Source: Sphingomicrobium astaxanthinifaciens (GTDB lineage Bacteria > Pseudomonadota > Alphaproteobacteria > Sphingomonadales > Sphingomonadaceae). Taken from it: a DNA stretch of 64,000 bases. Under the pieces are notes generated by a model. That model saw only the letters and a program-made list of their open reading frames with translations, made no database searches and was not told where the DNA came from. This document shows, piece after piece, positions 29,264-38,005 of the stretch (the stretch's first letter is position 1; every line of letters begins with the position of its first letter). Position numbers and translations under genes: made by a program. The DNA lies in NCBI RefSeq assembly GCF_022865105.1, contig NZ_JAKNYM010000001.1, positions 705,299 to 769,298 of the forward strand, read 5' to 3'.

Positions 29264-29269
29264 TTGCGT

Positions 29270-29581
29270 TTAGGCGGCGTAGCGCCCCGCGGCGCCGGCC
29301 CCGCCCATCGCGAGGAAGGCGCGCGCCGCCTTCTGCGCGTCGGCGATCTCGCGCGCGGTCATCTCGACCGAGATTTCGGCGCGACACTGCTGCGAGCGCT
29401 TGTCACCGTTCAAGGCGGCGAGGTTGAACCACTTGTGCGCCTCGATGAGGTCGACCGCGCAGCCGCCGCGACCGGTCGAATAGGCGACACCCAGTTCGAA
29501 CAAGGCGTCCACGTCGCCGTGCATCGCATCGGCGATGCGGCTCTTGGTGAGGAAATCGGCACTCGCTTGGCTGATGGCCAT
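29270..29581 (-). CDS. Sel1-repeat family small protein
   Basis: A 103-residue protein with Sel1-like repeat text (ALFELGVAYSTGRGG and AHKWFNLAALNGDKRS), about two TPR-like helical hairpins, and no signal peptide. Such proteins usually act as scaffolds for protein contacts. It is convergent to pal and shares its terminator region. A CtrA-type half site (TTAACCAT, minus strand 29660-29653) lies about 75 bases upstream. Confidence 0.82.
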   Translation of the reverse strand: MAISQASADFLTKSRIADAMHGDVDALFELGVAYSTGRGGCAVDLIEAHKWFNLAALNGDKRSQQCRAEISVEMTAREIADAQKAARAFLAMGGAGAAGRYAA

Positions 29582-29691
29582 GATCTTGATCCCTGTTGCT
29601 GCGGGCGTTTGCCCCGTCGATGCTTACAGTGATCGCGATTCGGTCCTGACAAATGGTTAACGCGGCGCACACCATGTCCGCAACGGATCGA

Positions 29692-30525
29692 TCAGCCCGC
29701 CCGATTGTCGATGAGTCGCACCTTGCCGAGCGTGGCGGCGGCGATGATCCGACTGTTGTCGCCGGCCTGCGCCAGCGGCTCGAGGCTGTCGGCATCGACA
29801 TGGGCGACATAGTCGATCGGCCCGAACCCCGCCGCGGCCAGCGCGTCGCGCGCCGCTTGCTCGGCCGCCGCGACCGACTGCCCCTCCCGGATCGCCGTGC
29901 GCATGGCGTCGAGCGTGCGGTTGAGGGTCGGTGCCACCGCGCGCTCTGCCGGCGACAACAATGCGTTGCGCGAGGACAGCGCGAGCCCGTCGGCATCGCG
30001 CACCGTGGGCAGCCCGACGATCTCGACCCCGAGGTCGAGGTCGCGGGTCATCCGCCGGATCAGCGCCAGCTGCTGCCAGTCCTTCTCGCCAAACAGCGCG
30101 ATATCGGGGCGCACGTTGGTGAAGAGCTTGGTGACGACCGTTGCCACCCCGTCGAAATGACCCGGCCGATGCGCGCCCTCCCAGCGCTCGGTGATGCCCG
30201 CCACATGGACGCTGGTGGCGAACCCGGGCGGGTAGAGGTCGCCCGGCGTGGGCAGCCACACCGCCTCACAACCCGCCGCCTCGAGCTTGGCGGCATCGCC
30301 CGCCTCGTCGCGCGGATAGCGATCGAGGTCGCCCGCATCGTTGAACTGCAGCGGGTTGACGAAGATCGAGGCGAGCACGCTGTCGGCGCGGCGGCGCGCC
30401 TCGCGCACGAGCGCGAGATGCCCGTCGTGGAGCGCGCCCATCGTCGGCACCAGCGCCAGCCGCCCGGCGGCGCGCAGCCCCGCGATCGCGCCCGCCAACT
30501 CCTTCTTGCCCTTAATGATTTGCAC
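29692..30525 (-). CDS. panC: Pantothenate synthetase (pantoate--beta-alanine ligase)
   Basis: A 277-residue ATP-dependent ligase for the last step of pantothenate synthesis. Family motifs are LVPTMGALHDGHLALV (ATP-binding HxGH-type), SIFVNPLQF, FGEKDWQQL and RDADGLALSSRN. The start codon is GTG at 30525 with AAGGGA upstream. It is divergent from mipZ, and the mipZ promoter overlaps this start. Confidence 0.97.
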   Translation of the reverse strand: MQIIKGKKELAGAIAGLRAAGRLALVPTMGALHDGHLALVREARRRADSVLASIFVNPLQFNDAGDLDRYPRDEAGDAAKLEAAGCEAVWLPTPGDLYPPGFATSVHVAGITERWEGAHRPGHFDGVATVVTKLFTNVRPDIALFGEKDWQQLALIRRMTRDLDLGVEIVGLPTVRDADGLALSSRNALLSPAERAVAPTLNRTLDAMRTAIREGQSVAAAEQAARDALAAAGFGPIDYVAHVDADSLEPLAQAGDNSRIIAAATLGKVRLIDNRAG

Positions 30526-30549
30526 AGGACTTGTCCCTTGGACTAGAAT
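30520..30549 (+). promoter_or_regulatory. Promoter for mipZ
   Basis: TTGCAC (30520-30525) and TAGAAT (30544-30549) are 18 bases apart, about 37 bases before the mipZ ATG. The -35 box overlaps the panC start codon on the other strand, so the two genes may compete. Confidence 0.55.
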
Positions 30550-30585
30550 CTCGCTCGAGAGAATTACCTAGGGGGCAGGGAGCCA

Positions 30586-31377
30586 ATGGGCCAGCCGCAT
30601 TTCATCGTCTTCGCCAACGAGAAGGGGGGGACGGGCAAGTCGACCACCGCGGTGCATACCGCCATCGCGCTCGCCGCCGCGGGCGCGCGGGTCGGCGCGC
30701 TCGACCTCGACCAGCGCCAGCGCACGCTCGACCGCTATCTCGAGAATCGCGCGACCACCGCGGGGCGGCTCGGCGCGGCCCTGCCGATGGTCCAGCACGA
30801 AGTGCTCGCCGACCGCAGCGAGGCCGCCTTCGACGCCGCGCTGACCCGGCTCGCCGCGCACAACGATTTCGTCGTCATCGACACGCCGGGTCGCGACGAC
30901 GAATTCGCGCGCACCGCGATCCTCTTCGCCGACACGCTGGTCACCCCGATCAACGACAGCTTCGTCGACCTCGACCTCATCGGGCAGGTCGATCCCGAGA
31001 CCTACGAGGTGGCGCGCCCCAGCTTCTACGCCGACCTCATCTGGCAGTCGCGCCAGCGCCGCGCCAAGGAACTGGGGCGCAGCGTCGACTGGGTGGTGCT
31101 CCGCAACCGGCTCCAGCATATCGACAGCCACAACAAGACGCGCGTCACTGCCGCCTTGTCGCAACTGTCCAAGCGGGTGGGTTTCCGCACCATCCCGGGG
31201 CTCGGCGAACGCGTGATCTTCCGCGAGCTGTTCCCCAAGGGCCTCACGCTGCTCGATTTCAAGCACCTGCCCGAGGTCGGGCTGGGCCATATTGCGGCGC
31301 GGCAGGAATTGCGCGAAATGGTTGCCAGTCTCGACCTGCCCGACCCCGCGGCCCAACCGATCGCCGCAGCCAGCTAG
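30586..31377 (+). CDS. mipZ: Division plane positioning ATPase MipZ
   Basis: A 263-residue ParA-type ATPase. The deviant Walker A motif KGGTGKST is at residues 13-20, the A' motif is DLDQRQRTLDRYLENR, and FVVIDTPGRDD is the Walker B region. In Caulobacter MipZ forms a gradient from the chromosomal origins and blocks FtsZ assembly away from midcell. The DLDQRQ and GQVDPET stretches fit MipZ better than plasmid ParA. No parB is next to it. Confidence 0.93.
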   Translation: MGQPHFIVFANEKGGTGKSTTAVHTAIALAAAGARVGALDLDQRQRTLDRYLENRATTAGRLGAALPMVQHEVLADRSEAAFDAALTRLAAHNDFVVIDTPGRDDEFARTAILFADTLVTPINDSFVDLDLIGQVDPETYEVARPSFYADLIWQSRQRRAKELGRSVDWVVLRNRLQHIDSHNKTRVTAALSQLSKRVGFRTIPGLGERVIFRELFPKGLTLLDFKHLPEVGLGHIAARQELREMVASLDLPDPAAQPIAAAS

Positions 31378-31385
31378 GAGCCTTC

Positions 31386-32753
31386 ATGAGCCACCAGTTC
31401 GCCCCCTCGATCCTGCGCCAATATGACATCAGGGGGGTGGTGGGCGAGACGCTCGAGGAGGCCGACGCCACCGCGCTCGGCCGCGCCTTCGCGACGATGG
31501 CGCGCGCGCGCGACGCCAAGAGCGTGGCGGTCGGGCGCGACGGGCGCGAGCATAGCCCGCGGCTGCAAAAGGCGCTGATCGCGGGGCTGCGCGCGGGCGG
31601 GCTCGACGTCGTCGACGTCGGCATGGGCCCCTCGCCGATGCTCTATTTCGCCGCCGCCACGCTCGGGGTCGATGCCGGCATCCAGGTCACCGGCAGCCAC
31701 AACCCGGCCGACTATAACGGCTTCAAGATGTTGCTCGGCGAGGCCTCGGTGCATGGCGAGGCGATCGCCGAGCTCGGGCGCATCGCGGCGTCGGGCGACT
31801 GGAGCGAGGGCAAGGGCGGGTATCGCGAGACCGATATCCTAGAGGCCTATGTCGACCGGCTCGTCGCCGATTTTCGCGGCGGCAGCTTCCGTATCGGCTG
31901 GGATGCGGGCAACGGCGCGGCCGGCCCCGCGCTTGAGCGACTGGTCGAGCGGCTGCCCGGCGAGCACCACACGCTCTACACCGAGGTCGACGGGCGCTTT
32001 CCCCACCACCATCCCGATCCGACGGTCGAGAAGAATCTCGCCGACCTCAAGGCGCTGGTCGCCGAGAAGGGGCTCGATTTCGGGATTGCCTTCGACGGCG
32101 ACGGCGACCGCATCGGCGCGGTCGACGGCAAGGGCCGCGTCGTCTGGGGCGACCAGATCCTGATGCTGCTCGCCGGCCCGGTGCTCGCCGAAGCGCCGGG
32201 CGCGACGGTGATCGCCGACGTCAAGGCCTCCAAGACCTTCTTCGAGCGGATCGAGCAGCTCGGCGGCGCGCCGCTGATGTGGAAGACCGGGCACAGCCTC
32301 ATCAAGGCCAAGATGCGCGAGACCGGCGCCCCGCTGGCGGGCGAGATGAGCGGGCATATCTTCTTCAAGCATCGCTGGTACGGGTTCGACGACGCGCTCT
32401 ATGCCGCGGTCCGGTTGATCGAGGCGGTGCACGGCTCGGGGCGCAGCCTCGCCGCGCTGGTCGACGCGATGCCGCAGACGGTGGCGACCCCCGAAATGCG
32501 GTTCGCGGTCGGTGACAAGGACAAGTTCGCGGTGGTCGACCGGCTGCTCGCCAACCTGCGCGCCGACGGCGCCGAGATCGACGACACCGACGGGGCGCGG
32601 GTGACCACCGCCGACGGCTGGTGGCTGTTGCGCGCCTCGAACACGCAGGACGTCCTCGCCGCGCGCGCCGAGGCGAGCGACCAACCCGGGCTCGACCGGC
32701 TGGTCGCGCAGATCGACGCCGAACTCGGCAAGCTGGGGGTCAGCCGCTCTTAA
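31386..32753 (+). CDS. Phosphomannomutase/phosphoglucomutase
   Basis: A 455-residue alpha-D-phosphohexomutase of the AlgC/PMM-PGM type, interconverting hexose 1- and 6-phosphates for surface polysaccharide precursors. The phosphoserine loop is TGSHNPADYNG near residue 100, the Mg loop is DGDGDRIG near 238, the sugar-specificity loop is GEMSGHIFF, and the phosphate loop RASNTQ is near the end. The ATG at 31386 has a perfect AGGAG. It follows mipZ after 8 bases, so the two are probably co-transcribed. Confidence 0.95.
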   Translation: MSHQFAPSILRQYDIRGVVGETLEEADATALGRAFATMARARDAKSVAVGRDGREHSPRLQKALIAGLRAGGLDVVDVGMGPSPMLYFAAATLGVDAGIQVTGSHNPADYNGFKMLLGEASVHGEAIAELGRIAASGDWSEGKGGYRETDILEAYVDRLVADFRGGSFRIGWDAGNGAAGPALERLVERLPGEHHTLYTEVDGRFPHHHPDPTVEKNLADLKALVAEKGLDFGIAFDGDGDRIGAVDGKGRVVWGDQILMLLAGPVLAEAPGATVIADVKASKTFFERIEQLGGAPLMWKTGHSLIKAKMRETGAPLAGEMSGHIFFKHRWYGFDDALYAAVRLIEAVHGSGRSLAALVDAMPQTVATPEMRFAVGDKDKFAVVDRLLANLRADGAEIDDTDGARVTTADGWWLLRASNTQDVLAARAEASDQPGLDRLVAQIDAELGKLGVSRS

Positions 32754-32828
32754 AGAGGAGCGGATCGCGGCAGCGCCACGCCACCGCGACCGCGTCCCGT
32801 CAAGGGCGGCCGCCGGCGCGCCCGGCCG

Positions 32829-33827
32829 CTATTCATTCTCCTCCTCGCGCCCCAGCAGCCGCAGTTCGCGCGCCTTGATCTGCCGCGTCTCGCACCAATG
32901 CTTGAGCGCGTCCTCGCGCCCGTGGGTGATCCATACCTCGCGCGGGGCGACCTCGCGGATGGTGGTGGTCAGCTCGTCCCAGTCGGCATGGTCGGAAATC
33001 ACCAGCGGCAGCTCGACATTGCGCTGCCGCGCGCGCTGGCGCACCCGCATCCAGCCCGACGCCATCGCGGTCACCGGGTCGGGCAGCCGCCGCGCCCAGC
33101 GGTCGTTCAACTGGCCCGGCGGGCAGATGATGATGCGGTCGCGCAATTCGTCCTTCGAGGCCCCGGTGGCGGGGCGCAGCTCGCCAAGGTCGACCCCGAG
33201 CTCCTCGTAGAGCCGGCACAACCGCTCCATCGCGCCATGGTAATAGATCGGGTCGGCGTGGCCGCGCAGCCGCATTTCCTTGACCACCCGTTGCGCCTTG
33301 CCGAGCGCATAGGCGCCGACCAGCACGCAGCGCCCGGGCTCGGCGTGGAGACGCGCGATCGCGCGGTCGACCTCGGCGCCGGTATCGGGATGGCGGAAGA
33401 CGGGCAGCCCGAAGGTCGCCTCGGTGATGAAGATGTCGCACGGGGTGACCACGAAGGGTTCGCAGGTCGGGTCGGGGCGGCGCTTGTAGTCGCCCGACAC
33501 CACCACCCGCTCGCCCGCATGCTCAAGCACGATCTGCGCCGAGCCGAGGACATGGCCCGCGGGCACGAAGCTGACCTCGACCTCGCCGAGCCGCACCGTC
33601 TCGCCATAGGCGACGGGCTTTTCGGTCTGCGGGCCGTACCGCACCCCCATGATCGCCAGCGTCTCGGGGGTCGCCCAGACCGCGCCATGGCCCGAGCGCG
33701 CATGGTCGGCATGGCCATGGGTGACGAGGGCGCGCGCCTTGGGTTGCATGGGATCGACCCATGCATCGGCCGGCTTCACGTAGATCCCTTCCGGGTGCGG
33801 CTCGATCCAGGAACCCAAGCGGGGCAT
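32829..33827 (-). CDS. Ligase-associated DNA exonuclease (metallo-beta-lactamase fold)
   Basis: A 332-residue SNM1/beta-CASP-related nuclease. The metal motif THGHADHA is at residues 36-43, followed by GHVLGSAQI, VVVSGDYKRRPDPT and the C-terminal ISDHADWDEL. Homologues form the Exo member of the Exo/Lhr-Core/MPE/ligase repair cluster studied in Pseudomonas putida. The ligase that normally follows is missing; the next gene is the convergent phosphomannomutase. A TATAAC box six bases before the ATG and the lack of a ribosome binding site suggest a leaderless mRNA. Confidence 0.95.
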   Translation of the reverse strand: MPRLGSWIEPHPEGIYVKPADAWVDPMQPKARALVTHGHADHARSGHGAVWATPETLAIMGVRYGPQTEKPVAYGETVRLGEVEVSFVPAGHVLGSAQIVLEHAGERVVVSGDYKRRPDPTCEPFVVTPCDIFITEATFGLPVFRHPDTGAEVDRAIARLHAEPGRCVLVGAYALGKAQRVVKEMRLRGHADPIYYHGAMERLCRLYEELGVDLGELRPATGASKDELRDRIIICPPGQLNDRWARRLPDPVTAMASGWMRVRQRARQRNVELPLVISDHADWDELTTTIREVAPREVWITHGREDALKHWCETRQIKARELRLLGREEENE

Positions 33828-33833
33828 TGCGGG

Positions 33834-33839
33834 GTTATA
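33834..33839 (-). promoter_or_regulatory. -10 box of the exonuclease gene, spaced for a leaderless transcript
   Basis: TATAAC on the minus strand (33839-33834) lies six bases before the ATG at 33827, so transcription would start at about the A of the start codon. No ribosome binding site is visible. No strong -35 box is seen. Confidence 0.45.
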
Positions 33840-33903
33840 GTGGGTGAGACCGTCGGTTCGTTCCGGCGCCTACGCAAAGGACCAAGCCCGAAAGGAACCC
33901 GCC

Positions 33904-34086
33904 ATGCCCGAACTGCAATGGGGCCTCGTCACCATCATCGGCGTCGCCGCGCTGTTCGTCATCTACCTGTTCGTGATCAAGAAGAACAAGGATAGCGACA
34001 TCCCCGTGGAGCGCTCCGAACGCGCCACCCGCGAGCTCTACGAGGAGGAGCATGAGGCCGCCGAGAAGCGCGAGGGCGACGCCTGA
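33904..34086 (+). CDS. Small single-helix membrane protein upstream of the Lhr-Core helicase
   Basis: A 60-residue protein: one membrane helix at about residues 8-25 (LVTIIGVAALFVIYLFVI), then a charged cytosolic tail ending EEEHEAAEKREGDA. I do not recognise the family. The ATG follows AAAGGA. It is divergent from the exonuclease and its TGA is embedded in the apparent CTGA junction with the helicase, so the two are translated together. It might tether or regulate the repair helicase, but this is only inference from position. Confidence 0.72.
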   Translation: MPELQWGLVTIIGVAALFVIYLFVIKKNKDSDIPVERSERATRELYEEEHEAAEKREGDA

Positions 34087-36497
34087 GCGCCAGCCTTCCC
34101 GCGGTCATCGACGACTGGTTCGCGCAGCGCGGCTGGCGGCTGCGCGACCACCAGGCGGGCATGCTCAAGGCGGCGCGCGACGAGCGCCATGCGCTGCTCG
34201 TCGCCGCGACCGGGGCGGGCAAGACGCTGGCGGGGTTCCTCCCCAGCCTCGTCGACCTGATCGAGACGCCGAGCGAGGGGCTGCACACGCTCTATATCTC
34301 GCCGCTCAAGGCCCTCGCGGTCGATGTCCAGCGCAACCTCTTGACCCCGATCGAGGAGATGGGGCTGCCGATCCGCGTCGAGACGCGCTCGGGCGACACG
34401 CCGTCGAACCGGAAGCAGCGCCAGCGCTCGAGGCCGCCGCAGATGCTGCTGACCACGCCCGAGAGCCTGTCGCTCCTGCTCAGCTATCCTGACGCCGACC
34501 GGCTGTTCGGGGGGCTCCGCACGATAATCGTCGATGAAGTCCACGCCTTCGCCAAGGAAAAGCGCGGCGACCTCCTCAGCCTCGCGATGGCGCGGCTGCA
34601 AAAGCTTTCGCCCGGGATGCGCCGCGTCGGGCTGAGCGCCACCATCGCCGATCCCGACGCCTATCGCGCCTGGCTCGCCCCCGATGGCGACATCGACGCG
34701 GTGCGCCTTGTCGAGGGCGAACCTGGGGCGCCCGCCGATCTGTCGATCCTCACCCCCGAGGAGCGGGTCCCCTGGTCGGGTCACTCGGGGCGCTATGCCG
34801 CGAGCCAGGTGCTCGACCTGATCGACCAACACGGCGCCAGCATCATCTTCTGCAACACGCGGTCCCTTTGCGAACTCATCTTCCAGGACCTGTGGAGCGC
34901 CAACGACAAGCAGCTCCCCATCGGCGTCCACCACGGCAGTCTGAGCCGCGAGGCGCGGCGCAAGGTCGAACTGGCGATGGCCGAGGGGCGACTGCGCGGG
35001 CTCGTCGCCACCGCCTCGCTCGACATGGGATTGGACTGGGGCAATGTCGACCTGGTCGCGCAGATGGGTGCCCCCAAGGGCTCCTCGCGCCTGCTCCAGC
35101 GCGTCGGGCGCGCCAACCACCGGTTGAACGAGCCGTCGAAGGGCATGATCGTGCCCGGCAACCGCTTCGAATATCTCGAGGCGCGCGCCTGTCTCGATGC
35201 GATCGACGATGGCGAGCTCGACCCCGAACAATTCCGCCCGGGCGCGCTCGACGTGCTCGCGCAGCACGTCATGGGGGTGGCCTGCGCGGGCCCCTTCCGC
35301 TCGGACGAGCTGCTCGCCGAGGTGCGCTCGGCGGCGCCCTATGCGGGGCTCAGGGACGAGGAATGGGAGGCGATCCTCCAGCTCAATGCGACCGGCGGCT
35401 ACGCGCTCAAGGCCTATGACAAGTATCGCCGGCTGGTCGAACAGGAGCCCGGCCTGTGGCGCATCACCAAGCCGGCGGTGGCGCAGAAGCACCGGCTCAA
35501 CGCGGGGGTCATCGTCGACAATGTGATGATGGACGTGCGGTTCAGGAACGGGCGCAAGATCGGTCGCGTCGAGGAGGGCTTCGGCTCGACGCTCACCATC
35601 GGCGATGCCTTCTTCTTCTCGGGGCTCAGCCTCGAGGTCGAGGGGTTCAAGGATGCCGACATCATCGTGCGCGCTTCGAAGAAGGACGGGCGCATCGTCA
35701 GCTACGGCGGGCAGCGGATGAGCATGTCGACGCACCTAGCCGCGCGCGTGCGCGGGTTCCTCGCCGACCGAACCCAATGGACGCGTTTTCCCGACGACGT
35801 GCGCGAATGGCTCGACGTCCAGTCGCGCCGCTCGATCCTGCCCGAGCCGCACGAACTGCTGGTCGAGACCTTCCCCCACGAGGGGCGGCATTATCTCGTC
35901 GCCTACAGCTTCGACGGCTGGAACGCGCACCAGTCGCTCGGCATGCTGATCACCAACCGGATGGAGCGCGCGGGGCTCAAACCCCTCAACTGGGTCGCCA
36001 ACGACTATGCGCTCGCGGTCTCCTCGCTCGCCCCCGTCACCGATCCGCGCGCGCTCTTCTCCGCCGACATCCTCGAGGACGAATTTCGCCAGTGGGTCGA
36101 GGAATCGCACCTCCTCAAGCGCGCCTTCCGCGAGGTCGCGGTGATCGGCGGGCTGGTCGAGCGCCAGCATCCGGGCCAGCGCAAGACGGGCAAGCAGGTG
36201 AGCTTTTCCACCGACCTCATCTACGACGTCTTGAAGCGCTACGAGCCCGACCACCTGCTGATGCGCGCGGCGTGGGAGGACGCCAAGGCGCGGATGACCG
36301 AGCTCGGGCGGCTCGCTCGCCTCGTCGAGCGCGCCGCCGCCACGATGGTCCACGTCGAGGCCGAACGCGTCACCCCGCTGGCGGTGCCGCTGATGGTGGT
36401 GATCGGGCGCGAACAGGCGCCCGGCGGGGCCGCCGACGAGGCGCTGCTGGTCGAGGCCGAACAGGCACTGATCGACGCCGCGATGCGGATCGATTAG
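34083..36497 (+). CDS. Ligase-associated DEXH-box helicase (Lhr-Core), apparent CTG start
   Basis: An 804-residue superfamily-2 helicase. Motifs are Walker A AATGAGKT (42-48), LYISPLKAL, DEVHAF near 150, GLSATIAD near 185, the C-terminal helicase domain (IIFCNTRS, ATASLDMGLDWG, QRVGRANH) and the Lhr-Core winged-helix/beta-barrel region. The first ATG in frame (34161) would remove the family Q-like segment DDWFAQRGWRLRDHQAGML. No ATG, GTG or TTG exists upstream in frame, but CTG 34083 overlaps the previous stop (CTGA) and follows GAGGG, so I start it there. Confidence 0.9.
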   Translation: MSASLPAVIDDWFAQRGWRLRDHQAGMLKAARDERHALLVAATGAGKTLAGFLPSLVDLIETPSEGLHTLYISPLKALAVDVQRNLLTPIEEMGLPIRVETRSGDTPSNRKQRQRSRPPQMLLTTPESLSLLLSYPDADRLFGGLRTIIVDEVHAFAKEKRGDLLSLAMARLQKLSPGMRRVGLSATIADPDAYRAWLAPDGDIDAVRLVEGEPGAPADLSILTPEERVPWSGHSGRYAASQVLDLIDQHGASIIFCNTRSLCELIFQDLWSANDKQLPIGVHHGSLSREARRKVELAMAEGRLRGLVATASLDMGLDWGNVDLVAQMGAPKGSSRLLQRVGRANHRLNEPSKGMIVPGNRFEYLEARACLDAIDDGELDPEQFRPGALDVLAQHVMGVACAGPFRSDELLAEVRSAAPYAGLRDEEWEAILQLNATGGYALKAYDKYRRLVEQEPGLWRITKPAVAQKHRLNAGVIVDNVMMDVRFRNGRKIGRVEEGFGSTLTIGDAFFFSGLSLEVEGFKDADIIVRASKKDGRIVSYGGQRMSMSTHLAARVRGFLADRTQWTRFPDDVREWLDVQSRRSILPEPHELLVETFPHEGRHYLVAYSFDGWNAHQSLGMLITNRMERAGLKPLNWVANDYALAVSSLAPVTDPRALFSADILEDEFRQWVEESHLLKRAFREVAVIGGLVERQHPGQRKTGKQVSFSTDLIYDVLKRYEPDHLLMRAAWEDAKARMTELGRLARLVERAAATMVHVEAERVTPLAVPLMVVIGREQAPGGAADEALLVEAEQALIDAAMRID

Positions 36498-36534
36498 GCC
36501 CCGCTTAAGCTTCGCCCGCTATACCCGCCCCATC

Positions 36535-36825
36535 ATGCGTATCCTCATTTTCCCCGCCGTCGCCTTCGCGCTCTCGGGCTGCATCGTCGTCGATGTCGCC
36601 GAGACCGCCGTCGGGGTCGCCACCCTGCCCGTCAAGGTAGCCGCCAAGACGGTCGATCTCGCCACCACTAGCCAGGCCGAGGCCGACCAGCGGCGCGGGC
36701 GAAAGATGCGCGAGGCGGAAGCGCAATACGGCCGCGCGCTGACCCGCTGGGAACGCGAGTGCGAGGAGGCGATCGAGGCCAACGCGCCCTGCCCCGAGCG
36801 CCCCGCCTTCGAGCCCCCCGCCTAG
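36535..36825 (+). CDS. Small lipoprotein
   Basis: A 96-residue protein with a lipoprotein signal (MRILIFPAVAFALSGC, lipid Cys at 16). The mature part VVDVAETAVGVATLPVKVAAKTVDLATTS is followed by a charged helix and ends in a Pro-rich tail with one more Cys pair (EREC, APCPE). Function unknown. A TATACC box ends nine bases before the ATG, with no ribosome binding site. It stands between the helicase and the exonuclease-like gene. Confidence 0.75.
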   Translation: MRILIFPAVAFALSGCIVVDVAETAVGVATLPVKVAAKTVDLATTSQAEADQRRGRKMREAEAQYGRALTRWERECEEAIEANAPCPERPAFEPPA

Positions 36826-36857
36826 ACAGGTGGCCGCGCGCGCCCCATGGCGGGGAC

Positions 36858-37334
36858 ATGCGCTATTTCCTCGACACCGAATATGACGGCTTCGGCGGCC
36901 GCCTCCTCAGCCTCGCGCTCGTCCCCGAGGACGAGGGCGACGAGGAATTCTATGTCATCCTCGCGCCCGCCGAGGCGCAAAGCGACTGGGTCGGGCGCAA
37001 CGTCATCCCCTATCTCCACCATGTCCCCGAGGGCTTGAAGGAAGCGCCGATGTCGCCGGGCGACGCCGCCCATGCGCTGGCGCATTATCTCGCCCATGAC
37101 GCGGCCCCAGAGATTTGCGCCGACTGGCCCGAGGACCTCGCCCATTTCGCGCGGCTGCTGGTGACCGGGCCGGGGGTGATGGTGCGCGTGCCCCCCTTCA
37201 CCCTGCGGCTGCTCGACATGACCGGCTTCTCGACCGCCACCAACAGCGCGGTGCCGCACAATGCGCTGCACGATGCGCGCGCGCTGCGCGAGCATGTCAC
37301 AAAGCATTTGGAGGGAATCGACGGCGCTGGTTAG
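36858..37334 (+). CDS. DEDDh-type 3'-5' exonuclease-like protein (Rv2179c/RNase T-related)
   Basis: A 158-residue protein opening MRYFLDTEYDGFGG, with the DxE pair of DEDD exonucleases at residues 6-8, an intermediate acid in CADWPEDLAHF and a closing HNALHDARALREH, which supplies the His and Asp of the DEDDh type. It most resembles the compact Rv2179c-like 3'-5' exoribonucleases. It precedes pdeM by 8 bases and is presumably in one operon with it, inside a repair gene group, so DNA or RNA end processing is plausible. Confidence 0.78.
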   Translation: MRYFLDTEYDGFGGRLLSLALVPEDEGDEEFYVILAPAEAQSDWVGRNVIPYLHHVPEGLKEAPMSPGDAAHALAHYLAHDAAPEICADWPEDLAHFARLLVTGPGVMVRVPPFTLRLLDMTGFSTATNSAVPHNALHDARALREHVTKHLEGIDGAG

Positions 37335-37342
37335 GAGGGCCC

Positions 37343-38005
37343 ATGGTTCCCCTTTCGTTCGCCTCCCGAAACTTCGCCGTGCTCCCCTCGGGCGCGCTCT
37401 ACTGGGAGGCGCACGAGGCGCTGCTGATCGCCGACCTGCATCTTGAAAAGGCGAGCTGGTTCGCGCGCTTCGGGCAGATGCTCCCGCCCTATGACAGCGA
37501 GGCGACGATCGACGCGGTGGCCGAGGATGTCGCGCTGTCGGGCGCGCGCGCGGTCTATTGCCTTGGCGACAGCTTCCACGACCGCTTCGGCTGCGACCGG
37601 TTGCCGCAGGACGCGCGCGCCAAGCTCACCGCGCTGACGCAGGCGGTGCGCTGGGTTTGGATCACCGGCAACCACGACGCCGGGATGATCGACCATTGCG
37701 GCGGCGAGGTGGTGGTCGAAAGCATCGTCGACGGGCTGGTGCTGCGGCACGAGGCCGAGGCGCACGAGCCGCGCCCCGAACTGTCGGGGCACTTCCATCC
37801 CAAGCTGCGGATCAAGGCGCGCGGACGGCGCGTGTCGCGGCGCTGTTTCGTGGCGACCGAAAAGAAGATGATCCTGCCCGCCTACGGGGCGCTGACCGGC
37901 GGGCTCGACGCCGATCATCCCGCGATCCTGCGCGCGATGGGGCGCGGCGCGGCGGCGCTGGTGCCGGTCTCGGACCGCGTGCTGCGCTTCCCGCTAGCCG
38001 CCTGA
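37343..38005 (+). CDS. pdeM: Ligase-associated DNA damage response endonuclease PdeM (metallophosphoesterase)
   Basis: A 220-residue calcineurin-like phosphoesterase. Metal motifs occur in order: LLIADLHLEK, YCLGDSFHD, ITGNHD and LSGHFHPK. The homologous MPE in the Lhr-Core cluster is a Mn-dependent DNA nuclease. The ATG follows a perfect AGGAGG site. Its last 12 bases overlap the end of the pabB-pabC gene on the opposite strand. Confidence 0.95.
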   Translation: MVPLSFASRNFAVLPSGALYWEAHEALLIADLHLEKASWFARFGQMLPPYDSEATIDAVAEDVALSGARAVYCLGDSFHDRFGCDRLPQDARAKLTALTQAVRWVWITGNHDAGMIDHCGGEVVVESIVDGLVLRHEAEAHEPRPELSGHFHPKLRIKARGRRVSRRCFVATEKKMILPAYGALTGGLDADHPAILRAMGRGAAALVPVSDRVLRFPLAA

